From a virus: 37,827 bases of DNA. The notes under the pieces were generated by a model that did not search any database, had not been told where the DNA came from, and saw nothing but the letters and a program-made list of their open reading frames with translations. The stretch spans positions 1-37,827 of IMG/VR virus record IMGVR_UViG_3300043410_000509. One strand, written 5' to 3'. A program made the translations under genes and the position numbers. This document shows, piece by piece, positions 22,496 through 27,265 of the stretch; within the stretch, counting starts at the first letter, position 1; each line of letters begins with the position of its first letter.

Positions 22496-22998
22496 GTGTT
22501 CTTCTCCTTGAGTTTAACTTCTGACCTGCGAACAAGTGTGACCAAATCAGCATCAGTCAATCCAAAGCCATCGCCTGTTGGTTCCACATAATCGTCATCA
22601 TCCTCATCACCTCTGCCATTGATAAATAGATTGATTTCCTCATCCGTCAGCCCAACCCATGTGCGTTGTTGTGGTGTGGTGTAGAGGTCAGAGACTTGTT
22701 CTTGGTAGTAATCGTGCGCTCGACCCAATTCGTAACGAATGTAATCCCACCACCAACCCACATTTCCACCGCCGTAATCATTAAGCAAACCAGCGTCATA
22801 CTCAGCCAAATTCACAGGCGCACCCTGCTCTTGCTTGGCTAGTGCTTGGCAAGTGTCGTCAATAAGTTGTTCAAACTTTGCTCTTGTTTCGTCAGACTTT
22901 TTGTTTTGGCTAACAAACTCATGATCTGCTTGATACCAATAGTCTTGTCCCAGTTGAAACGCTCGTTTAAGCGCCAGCTTCATTGCTTCTTTACTCAT
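22492..22998 (-). CDS. Hypothetical acidic protein (168 aa)
   Basis: The protein is 168 aa. The N-terminal half is helical and basic (KLALKRAFQLGQDYWYQAD), the middle has a Trp/Tyr-rich segment (GGGNVGWWWDYIRYELGRAHDYYQEQ), then WVGLTDEEI, a motif that recurs in many small phage proteins, followed by an acidic run DEDDDD. WVGLTDEE-type segments often mark modular early phage proteins of unknown function. It is joined to the upstream gene by an ATGA overlap. Confidence 0.7.
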   Translation of the reverse strand: MSKEAMKLALKRAFQLGQDYWYQADHEFVSQNKKSDETRAKFEQLIDDTCQALAKQEQGAPVNLAEYDAGLLNDYGGGNVGWWWDYIRYELGRAHDYYQEQVSDLYTTPQQRTWVGLTDEEINLFINGRGDEDDDDYVEPTGDGFGLTDADLVTLVRRSEVKLKEKNT

Positions 22999-23195
22999 GC
23001 ACCCTCCAATGTCTTTTCAAGGCGAGTAAGTGCTTTGTCCCACTGCTCAAAGTCGGCCATGTTTTGCAAAGCACCCACCATTGTCTTGGCGGCTTGGGCT
23101 ACCTTTTCCAGTCGGTCGTTGCGTGCGCGTAGCAGGCGGTTCTCGGCTTCGCATTCGGCCAGTGCCAAGTCTAGGTTGCGTTCGGTTTCGTTCAT
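22995..23195 (-). CDS. Coiled-coil hypothetical protein (66 aa)
   Basis: The protein is 66 aa and almost entirely one helix with heptads (LALAECEAENRLLRARNDRLEKVAQAAK). It overlaps both neighbours by ATGA. Similar short coiled-coil phage proteins are common and unassigned. It could dimerise with itself or another operon product. Confidence 0.65.
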   Translation of the reverse strand: MNETERNLDLALAECEAENRLLRARNDRLEKVAQAAKTMVGALQNMADFEQWDKALTRLEKTLEGA

Positions 23196-23290
23196 AGCGG
23201 TGCGTCCTCAAAGTTGTCAGGGTTGAACTTGGGCACTTTTGTGCCCTTGTCGAGTGGGTTGGGGAATGGGGGAAAGGGCCAAGTGTTCAT
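23192..23290 (-). CDS. 32-aa Pro-rich small protein
   Basis: This short gene fits between its neighbours exactly: ATG 23290 overlaps the preceding stop (ATGA) and its own TGA overlaps the next start (ATGA at 23195). The 32-aa product is Pro/Asn/Phe-rich (MNTWPFPPFPNPLDKG, then KVPKFNPDNFEDAPL). GAGGTGAAG upstream is a fair ribosome-binding site. Double-ended overlaps make chance unlikely. No family was recognised. Confidence 0.6.
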   Translation of the reverse strand: MNTWPFPPFPNPLDKGTKVPKFNPDNFEDAPL

Positions 23291-23505
23291 GCTTCACCTC
23301 TTGCTCGGATTGCCGCTATGCAACCATTGACCGAATACATTTCGCCTTTGACTTGCTGACACACCTTTGCACACGCCTCACGCTCTTTAGCTGCTACCAG
23401 TTTGGCAAAGGTCATGTATTCATGGATACACCATTGGCTTGGCTCAAAATCCGTATCAACCAAGCCAGCCTGTCTAGCCATCTCAATGATTTCATCTTGT
23501 GTCAT
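23287..23505 (-). CDS. Conserved-type small phage protein (72 aa)
   Basis: ATG 23505 overlaps the upstream stop (ATGA) and is chosen over longer in-frame starts. The 72-aa product begins MTQDEIIEMARQAGL and ends with the FAKLVAAKEREACAKVCQQ segment and AIRARGEA, a pattern repeated in a very common family of tiny phage proteins. The paired Cys near residues 48-52 are family-typical. The function is not known. Confidence 0.72.
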   Translation of the reverse strand: MTQDEIIEMARQAGLVDTDFEPSQWCIHEYMTFAKLVAAKEREACAKVCQQVKGEMYSVNGCIAAIRARGEA

Positions 23506-23726
23506 TGCATCTTCTCCTGTAGTTCGGTTGGGTCGATCATCATCATCTGTTGAAAGTACACCGCGAAGCTGGCGCGTGTGTCGTTCTCGAAGGGCATCAT
23601 GTTCACACGGGTCATGGCTTCTTGCATGGCGCTGTTCCACCCGCTCACGAATACAAACTTCGCTGCGTCTTGAGGGTTCAGGCCAAGGTCGCCATAGAGG
23701 CGGTCATAGTGTTCTAGTGCGTTCAT
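23502..23726 (-). CDS. Small hypothetical protein (74 aa)
   Basis: The protein is 74 aa with ribosome-binding site AAGGA about 11 bases upstream. It is helical: LEHYDRLYGDLGLNPQDAAKFVFVSGWNSAMQEA, then a Met-rich tail (YFQQMMMIDPTELQEKM). The GWNSA segment recalls the C-terminal part of the common AA-E-REAC phage family encoded next door, so the two may be related modules. The stop overlaps the following gene by ATGA. Confidence 0.65.
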   Translation of the reverse strand: MNALEHYDRLYGDLGLNPQDAAKFVFVSGWNSAMQEAMTRVNMMPFENDTRASFAVYFQQMMMIDPTELQEKMQ

Positions 23727-23798
23727 TGGTTGGATTCCTTAGTGGTTGGTTGGGTTGTATATCCCGAGTGAAATTGAAACGGGGTCGATTGACATGAC

Positions 23799-24059
23799 TC
23801 AATCGGTTTTTGTTTTCGATGGTCGCCCGCGCTTGCCCGCAACTTTGGGTTCACTGGGCGCGGGCAAAAAAGAATTGTGAAGCGCGGGGTTCATAGCTTC
23901 GACCATGCCCAGCACCTCGAGCAGTCGGGCAACGGCGGCGGTCGGTTTGCGGTCACCCGCTGCCCATTTGCGAAAAGTAAATACGGGCACGCCCAGATAT
24001 GCGGCGGCTTGGGATTCGTCAAGATTTAGGCGGCTTTGTAGCGATTTAAATGGATTCAT
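23799..24059 (-). CDS. HTH (XRE/YdaS-like) regulator with AT-hook-like tail
   Basis: The protein is 86 aa. Residues about 5-52 form a helix-turn-helix domain: LNLDESQAAAYLGVPVFTFRKWAAGDRKPTAAVARLLEVLG, the layout of Cro/CI or YdaS-like regulators, with recognition helix VFTFRKWAAG. The C-terminus has KRGRPSKTK, an AT-hook-like GRP core that could hold the DNA minor groove. The gene follows a terminator by about 20 bases and lacks a clear ribosome-binding site, so expression is probably low. It is the best candidate regulator for the ACCCACGGGGT sites in the control region, but nothing in the sequence proves it. Confidence 0.72.
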   Translation of the reverse strand: MNPFKSLQSRLNLDESQAAAYLGVPVFTFRKWAAGDRKPTAAVARLLEVLGMVEAMNPALHNSFLPAPSEPKVAGKRGRPSKTKTD

Positions 24060-24081
24060 AGGGTTGGGCTTTCAAAGGGTC

Positions 24082-24111
24082 AAAAAAGCCCCTAGAAACG
24101 CGTTCTAGGGG
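24082..24111 (-). terminator. Leftward rho-independent terminator inside the accessory operon
   Basis: CCCCTAGAA (24089-24097) pairs with TTCTAGGGG (24103-24111) around ACGCG. On the minus strand the stem is followed by CTTTTTT. It would stop transcripts coming from the genes to the right just before the HTH gene. Confidence 0.85.
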
Positions 24112-24118
24112 TGCTGGG

Positions 24119-24181
24119 TTACAGGTCTAAAAGGTAAGCGATTAGGGCGGCGATTATTAGGGCGGCTATCCCTGCAATCAT
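24119..24181 (-). CDS. 20-aa hydrophobic micropeptide
   Basis: ATG 24181 overlaps the TGA of the 59-aa gene (ATGA), and GAGG lies upstream. The 20-aa product is almost wholly hydrophobic (MIAGIAALIIAALIAYLLDL), enough for one membrane helix. The TAA lies eight bases before the terminator stem. A toxin-like, holin-like or regulatory membrane peptide is possible. The overlap geometry and composition support a real gene, but the length makes it uncertain. Confidence 0.5.
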   Translation of the reverse strand: MIAGIAALIIAALIAYLLDL

Positions 24182-24357
24182 CTTCGCGCCTCACTGCGCC
24201 CGATGTCGATTAGGCGGCGGCACTCGGTGACATCTTTGGGGTTTTCGCTTGATAGCATGGCGCGGATATGTTGCGCCTCTGCCCTTGCTCGGTCGGGGTT
24301 TGTGGCGCGTTCATACCGGCGCCCCGCTTCGATGTATGCGCTTTCGGTGTGGTTCAT
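24178..24357 (-). CDS. Small hypothetical protein (59 aa)
   Basis: ATG 24357 overlaps the previous stop (ATGA) and the stop overlaps the micropeptide start. The product is 59 aa, Arg/Glu/Ala-rich and helical (AYIEAGRRYERATNPDRARAEAQ, ECRRLIDIGRSEARR). The AGRRYERA type of segment recurs in small early phage proteins. No function is known to me. Confidence 0.62.
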   Translation of the reverse strand: MNHTESAYIEAGRRYERATNPDRARAEAQHIRAMLSSENPKDVTECRRLIDIGRSEARR

Positions 24358-24527
24358 TGCAACACCTCGACAACGCGTTCAATGTGCCAGTCGTCACCAT
24401 CGACAGATTTTTCAAAAGCCCCGCCGTCGAGTCCTTTTGCCAATTGATATGCTCGCTCGTCGTTTTCTGCCTCAATGACAACTTGACAATAAGTGACATA
24501 ACTTGCTGTTACTTTATAAGTTTTCAT
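24354..24527 (-). CDS. Small DpnD/PcfM-like fold protein (57 aa)
   Basis: ATG 24527 overlaps the preceding stop (ATGA) and its stop overlaps the next start. The 57-aa product has the pattern of tiny plasmid and phage proteins with two strands, a helix and two strands: MKTYKVTASYVTYCQVVIEAEN, DERAYQLAKGL, then DWHIERVVEVLQ. This resembles DpnD/PcfM-type proteins, whose role is unclear. The family call is tentative. Confidence 0.6.
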   Translation of the reverse strand: MKTYKVTASYVTYCQVVIEAENDERAYQLAKGLDGGAFEKSVDGDDWHIERVVEVLQ

Positions 24528-24973
24528 AATTTCAGGCTTTCATTAAGTAAACATTGGGCGGTGTCAGTGTCACCCGTTGCGAGTGCATCAAGGGCGGCGC
24601 GGATTGTCTTTTTTAACCCTGCGACAGTTTGCGCGGGTTTCTTTGGTTTATTTAAAAACTCGGGCACATAGTCAGGGTTGACATCCTCGACACATTCAGG
24701 GATTGACGCATCAAGCATGGGCGCGGGTTTGTGATAGTTCTCGCAACTGTGCTCAATGCCGTGGTGCATTAAGCGGCTGTTCAAGCCATTAAACTGTGCG
24801 ACATATTCAGCGGTACTCATACCAATTTGAAAAGCGGGATATTGCCGCGCTAAATTCTTAGTGCTTAAAGCAACTGGTTTGTGCTTTTTAGGCTTTACCA
24901 ATGCGGCGCGGTACGCTTGGGCATTTTTTGGGTTTACTTTGTATTTTGTAGAGTCGTGGGTAAATTCGATCAT
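24524..24973 (-). CDS. Basic hypothetical protein (149 aa)
   Basis: ATG 24973 with AAAGGTG upstream is preferred. A longer frame to 25111 exists, but its first 46 codons are low-quality sequence overlapping the 53-aa gene. The 149-aa product has a Lys-rich N-terminal third (YKVNPKNAQAYRAALVKPKKHKP), a middle with paired His (LMHHGIEHSCENYHKP) that might bind metal, and a Lys-rich helix near the end (FLNKPKKPAQTVAGLKKTIRAAL). No known family. The basic character suggests nucleic-acid binding. It ends in an ATGA overlap. Confidence 0.62.
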   Translation of the reverse strand: MIEFTHDSTKYKVNPKNAQAYRAALVKPKKHKPVALSTKNLARQYPAFQIGMSTAEYVAQFNGLNSRLMHHGIEHSCENYHKPAPMLDASIPECVEDVNPDYVPEFLNKPKKPAQTVAGLKKTIRAALDALATGDTDTAQCLLNESLKL

Positions 24974-24996
24974 GTGGTCACCTTTTTGTGTTAGGG

Positions 24997-25043
24997 TGCA
25001 AGTTACTTTGTTAACTTGGAATGCGGCGTTGTAAGAACTTGCA
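24997..25043. repeat. Nested inverted repeat upstream of the 149-aa gene
   Basis: TGCAAGTT (24997-25004) is matched by AACTTGCA (25036-25043), and within it AAGTTA (25000-25005) by TAACTT (25012-25017). This lies in the about 90-base gap between the 53-aa and 149-aa genes. Two further TTGCAAG/CTTGCAA words occur at 25135-25141 and 25194-25200. It could be an operator or a small RNA hairpin. Confidence 0.4.
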
Positions 25044-25062
25044 AGAATCAAGGCCGTTGGGG

Positions 25063-25224
25063 TTAATTGGTTTGTGTTTGTTGAGTGATTTTTTCGAGTC
25101 GGTCGCGACAATCGATAATTGTGGTTCCCAAGTGTTGCAAGTCGTTGTAATTTTCAATGTCATAAACCAGCCCGTTTAACTGTTCCCATACAACTTGCAA
25201 AATGGCTTTTTCTTCATGTGTCAT
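25063..25224 (-). CDS. Small hypothetical protein (53 aa)
   Basis: ATG 25224 overlaps the upstream TGA (ATGA), with GAGGTGACC as ribosome-binding site. The product is 53 aa and helical, with MTHEEKAILQVVWEQLNGLVYDIENYNDLQ and a Gln/Thr tail. No motif was recognised. Its end is followed by the gap with the nested inverted repeat. Confidence 0.6.
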   Translation of the reverse strand: MTHEEKAILQVVWEQLNGLVYDIENYNDLQHLGTTIIDCRDRLEKITQQTQTN

Positions 25225-25469
25225 GCGGTCACCTCGGTTTCTGTTTGTTGGGCACTGGTTGCCATTGAAATAATTATTTCGGCGATGTCATCCGCACCCC
25301 AATACTCAAAGGGTTGCCATTCAATCACGGAATATTCTTCAAACACGGCATCGCTTTCGCCGTATTCGCACTCGGTGAGTTTGTCAAACAGGGCGACACC
25401 ATCGCCCGTCCAGTCGCTCAAAACATGGCGAAGGGCAAACAGTTTCCATTTATCGTTAATCGTGGTCAT
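25221..25469 (-). CDS. Hypothetical acidic protein (82 aa)
   Basis: The protein is 82 aa, acidic, with many aromatics (WKLFALRHVLSDWTGDGV, YSVIEWQPFEYWGADDIAEIIISM). GGAGG lies upstream of ATG 25469. It sits between the NGWTNYATW-family gene and the 53-aa gene, three bases after the former. Acidic, small, early phage proteins often inhibit host enzymes, but no particular target can be named. Confidence 0.65.
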   Translation of the reverse strand: MTTINDKWKLFALRHVLSDWTGDGVALFDKLTECEYGESDAVFEEYSVIEWQPFEYWGADDIAEIIISMATSAQQTETEVTA

Positions 25470-25471
25470 GT

Positions 25472-25759
25472 TTAAACCTCCAACTCGTCGGCGTATGCCT
25501 CGATCATGTGCTTAGCAATTTCATGCCAGTTCACATCTTGCAAGAACGCCATTGCGTAATCCATGGCCAAACCTTGCGGAACGCTTGCACATTCAAAAAT
25601 AACTTGCTCGGCGTATTCTTTTATGCTTTCCGGTAGCCATTCCTCAATGTCAGACTGGTTATCGCTGAAATAGTCAAATGGGTCAAACCCGTCAAATATC
25701 TCAAGATTAACGCGCCATGTAGCGTAGTTTGTCCAACCGTTGTATGTGGTATCAGTCAT
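25472..25759 (-). CDS. NGWTNYATW-family phage/plasmid protein (95 aa)
   Basis: The protein is 95 aa. The opening YNGWTNYATWRVNLEIFDG is a hallmark of a widespread family of small phage and plasmid proteins (DUF7249-like, from memory). The remainder is acidic with Trp and Tyr (FDYFSDNQSDIEEWLPESIKEYAEQVIFE). Members are accessory genes in mobile elements and their function is not established; the strongly acidic surface would fit a DNA mimic, which is speculation. Translation starts in a leader-box copy (GGAGTAACTGTAATG). Confidence 0.72.
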   Translation of the reverse strand: MTDTTYNGWTNYATWRVNLEIFDGFDPFDYFSDNQSDIEEWLPESIKEYAEQVIFECASVPQGLAMDYAMAFLQDVNWHEIAKHMIEAYADELEV

Positions 25760-25772
25760 TACAGTTACTCCT
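25757..25772 (-). promoter_or_regulatory. Degenerate leader box, copy 4
   Basis: Minus-strand AGGAGTAACTGTAATG leads into the NGWTNYATW-family gene and shares the GGAGTAANNGTAATG consensus with the copies at 16420, 17229 and 26119. Confidence 0.6.
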
Positions 25773-25783
25773 AAAAATTACAG

Positions 25784-25927
25784 TTACAGGGAAAAGGCAA
25801 ACACAGTTAAAAGGTACAGGGCGACAGCCCCAACGAGTGCACCGCCGATTACTGCCCATTCGCTAGGCTCATCGGTGCTCAGTGGCTCGGGTGTGTAGTT
25901 TTCGCGGAATTTATCGAATGAGTTCAT
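25784..25927 (-). CDS. 47-aa single-pass membrane protein
   Basis: ATG 25927 overlaps the TGA of the 65-aa gene (ATGA). The 47-aa product has a soluble, acidic N-terminal half (FDKFRENYTPEPLSTDEPSE) and a C-terminal membrane helix at about residues 24-46 (AVIGGALVGAVALYLLTVFA). No signal peptide is apparent, so it would be tail-anchored with the N-terminus inside. It may be a host-modulating or superinfection-exclusion peptide; this is inference from topology. Confidence 0.6.
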   Translation of the reverse strand: MNSFDKFRENYTPEPLSTDEPSEWAVIGGALVGAVALYLLTVFAFSL

Positions 25928-26121
25928 AAATTCACCGCCTTTGCAAAGTTAGGCGCTTCGCCGTTGTACATGGCAACTCTAAACGAGTGCCAACCTTGAG
26001 CGGAGGCGGCGGCTTTTACTTTCTCGATGTCGCTAGGTGTGCGACAGTTTGTTGCCAAAAGCGTTTCCATATAATCACGGGTTTCGCCTTTTTCCAAGCC
26101 ATAAATCAAAATTTCACGCAT
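25924..26121 (-). CDS. First gene of the accessory operon, hypothetical (65 aa)
   Basis: The protein is 65 aa with a mixed fold: MREILIYGLEKGETRDYMETLLATN, then helix PSDIEKVKAAASAQGW and strand FRVAMYNGE. Small phage and plasmid proteins of this type often stand beside the NGWTNYATW family; no function is known. It lies immediately downstream of the consensus promoter at 26155-26182 and starts in the exact 20-base leader shared with the SSB gene, so it should be transcribed and translated strongly and early. Confidence 0.72.
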   Translation of the reverse strand: MREILIYGLEKGETRDYMETLLATNCRTPSDIEKVKAAASAQGWHSFRVAMYNGEAPNFAKAVNL

Positions 26122-26138
26122 TACATTTACTCCTTACT
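26119..26138 (-). promoter_or_regulatory. Repeated translation-initiation leader box, copy 5
   Basis: Minus-strand AGTAAGGAGTAAATGTAATG ends in the start codon of the 65-aa gene and is identical over 20 bases to the SSB leader at 17229-17248. Confidence 0.75.
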
Positions 26139-26154
26139 GGTTGATGATGTCTCT

Positions 26155-26182
26155 ATTATATACCCCGTGGGTCATTTGTCAA
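26155..26182 (-). promoter_or_regulatory. Consensus sigma70 promoter for the leftward accessory operon
   Basis: On the minus strand TTGACA (plus 26177-26182) and TATAAT (plus 26155-26160) are separated by 16 bases, a perfect match at both hexamers. It lies 34 bases before the 65-aa gene. An ACCCACGGGGT site fills the spacer and a second abuts the -35 box, so a bound protein would exclude RNA polymerase. Confidence 0.88.
26162..26172 (-). promoter_or_regulatory. ACCCACGGGGT operator site, spacer copy
   Basis: This 11-bp motif on the minus strand lies between the -35 and -10 boxes of the consensus promoter. It is one of six exact copies in about 860 bp. Confidence 0.75.
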
Positions 26183-26192
26183 CCCCGTGGGT
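26182..26192 (-). promoter_or_regulatory. ACCCACGGGGT operator site, upstream copy
   Basis: This second exact copy is 20 bp from the spacer copy and shares its last base with the first T of the -35 box. The two-turn spacing puts both sites on the same face of the helix, which suits cooperative binding. Confidence 0.75.
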
Positions 26193-26203
26193 GCATTTAT
26201 TTT

Positions 26204-26734
26204 CTAGGTGCTTTCCCTAACCCCGTGGGTTAGTTTATACATAAGTACCGCCGCGTCCCGTTCTTCACTACTCGCAAAATAACCCAAGTGTTTTGTCTTT
26301 GCGCCCTCACGCACCACGGCGCGGAATGGTTTCCTATCGGCGCGGGGTGCACGCGCCACAGTTTCACCCGTTCGCAAATAGTGAAGCACAATCGACGCGC
26401 TAACAATTCGCCCGCGCCAAAACACCCGCGACCCAACGGGTATAAATTCATCTCGAATGGTTGTCGAACCATCGGCGGCAAAAGTTCGCCATGTTTCGCG
26501 GCGCATCAAGCGCCCGTCGCGCTCTACCAATTCAAACCCCAACCGCTCGGGCTTTCTAATCTGCGGTTTCTTTTCCCGTGGTTTACGATCGACTGGTTGA
26601 GCGTAAACCACGGGTTCGGGGATGCCCAACAATTCCCGCAACTTTGAATCGGGCAATGCGTCGAGTGTGTCAAAGTCATACGCGCTCAACTCGGGCAACT
26701 CAAAAGCGCGGTTTACAAGTTCTTCATGTGTCAT
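26204..26734 (-). CDS. AP2-like DNA-binding protein, possibly a degenerate HNH endonuclease
   Basis: The protein is 176 aa. Residues about 140-170 (FRAVVREGAKTKHLGYFASSEERDAAVLMYKL) look like the AP2/ERF-type DNA-binding domain that ends many phage HNH homing endonucleases. Upstream, VGSRVFWRGRIVSASIVLHYLRTGE resembles the strand-helix segment preceding HNH cores, but no HNH catalytic His-Asn-His is present. It could be a decayed homing nuclease kept as a DNA-binding regulator. The N-terminal third is acidic, and a basic middle (RKPREKKPQIRKPERL) is encoded by a 13-bp inverted repeat. It stands alone between two groups of ACCCACGGGGT sites. Confidence 0.6.
   Translation of the reverse strand: MTHEELVNRAFELPELSAYDFDTLDALPDSKLRELLGIPEPVVYAQPVDRKPREKKPQIRKPERLGFELVERDGRLMRRETWRTFAADGSTTIRDEFIPVGSRVFWRGRIVSASIVLHYLRTGETVARAPRADRKPFRAVVREGAKTKHLGYFASSEERDAAVLMYKLTHGVREST
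26220..26230 (-). promoter_or_regulatory. ACCCACGGGGT site inside the 3' end of the AP2-like gene
   Basis: This exact copy in the same orientation as the promoter pair codes for Thr-His-Gly-Val near the C-terminus of the 176-aa protein. It may be a third operator or a coincidental coding copy. Confidence 0.5.
26575..26614. repeat. 13-bp perfect inverted repeat within a coding region
   Basis: CCCGTGGTTTACG (26575-26587) and CGTAAACCACGGG (26602-26614) flank a 14-base loop. A stem this long inside a gene should be strong in mRNA. Both arms contain CCACGGG, partly resembling the ACCCACGGGGT motif. Confidence 0.75.
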
Positions 26735-26937
26735 TGGTTTCCCCTTTGGTCAGTGTTTCCATGTTACCACAATTCTGCAAGGGTGTGACAAAGTTTCTTG
26801 TAGAGGGGTAAAAGGATTCGAGGATTCAAAAAATAAGTGCTTTTGAAAAAGTCGTACTATTTTTGCCTATCGCGCGGAGGAACATTGGCGCAGTGATGCA
26901 CAAATGCGGAAACATGGAAACAAACCCCGATTCACCG

Positions 26938-26948
26938 ACCCACGGGGT
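26938..26948 (+). promoter_or_regulatory. ACCCACGGGGT site, right group
   Basis: Exact 11-bp copy on the plus strand, opposite in orientation to the promoter-associated sites on the left of the AP2-like gene. No promoter hexamers are evident around it. Confidence 0.6.
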
Positions 26949-26989
26949 AAACGTATCACGCCGCATCGATTGAACCAATAGACGCAATG

Positions 26990-27020
26990 ACCCACGGGGT
27001 CACCAGTAAACCCACGGGGT
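26990..27020 (+). promoter_or_regulatory. Pair of ACCCACGGGGT sites with 20-bp spacing
   Basis: Exact copies at 26990-27000 and 27010-27020 reproduce the spacing and orientation of the pair at the consensus promoter, here pointing rightward towards terminase. Where the left pair encloses TTGACA and TATAAT, this pair has TCACCA and no -10, so it is either a promoterless operator pair or uses another factor. Confidence 0.7.
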
Positions 27021-27191
27021 CGGGCGTCTGCGTGCCGTGGTGCTCGGCGCTCGGCGTCCCGCGCCGCCGGATTCGCCCGCGATTCTGGATTCCGGATTCA
27101 GGACACATGGGGTGGGTGGGGTCCCGCGACCCTCCGGTCCCGGCGACGGCGGTATCGCGAACAATTTTTTATTTTTTCAAATTAACCCTAG

Positions 27192-27202
27192 ACCCACTGG
27201 GT
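27192..27202 (+). promoter_or_regulatory. Variant ACCCACTGGGT site near the terminase leader
   Basis: This is a one-mismatch copy of the 11-bp motif followed directly by TCACA, as the promoter copy is followed by TGACA. It lies 64 bases before the small terminase start and may mark the late promoter region, although no good -10 box is seen at the right distance. Confidence 0.4.
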
Positions 27203-27265
27203 TCACATAACTCCCATGATTCCTTTTCACCACGCAACACAAACCTGTGGTAGATTCACAGCACT

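Larger units (their letters stand above)
26735..27265. other. Gene-free control region (531 bp)
   Basis: No convincing gene lies here. It holds the promoter side of the 176-aa gene (a weak TTGTCA/TAACAT pair near 26765-26795 on the minus strand), a direct repeat of GGATTC words (26813-26827), three exact ACCCACGGGGT sites (26938, 26990, 27010) and a one-mismatch copy (27192). It also holds a very GC-rich stretch at 27021-27160 (about 80% GC over 27021-27080) with tandem CTCGGCG (27043-27056), and the leader of the terminase operon. Position just before the small terminase makes a packaging site, a late promoter or an origin plausible. None is proven. Confidence 0.6.

Noticed and set aside
23739-23795. 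18-codon frame between the HTH and 74-aa genes
   Set aside because: Weak ribosome-binding site and no overlap with either neighbour; cannot be told from chance.
24974-25111. 46-codon N-terminal extension of the 149-aa gene
   Set aside because: Overlaps the 53-aa gene and has no ribosome-binding site, whereas ATG 24973 has AAAGGTG.
26900-26977. 25-codon open frame starting near 26900, plus strand
   Set aside because: The possible Shine-Dalgarno is too far from the start codon and there is no coupling. Thr-His-Gly-Val arises only because it spans an operator copy.
26162-27020. CRISPR-like array from repeated 11-bp motif
   Set aside because: Repeats are too short, spacing is 9 bp and not spacer-like, and the copies lie over a promoter; an operator set explains them better.
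26987-27253. 88-codon open frame on the plus strand in the control region
   Set aside because: No ribosome-binding site, odd composition (Arg, Pro, Trp, Cys), and a GC-rich stretch lowers stop frequency. It begins inside an operator site. Probably non-coding.
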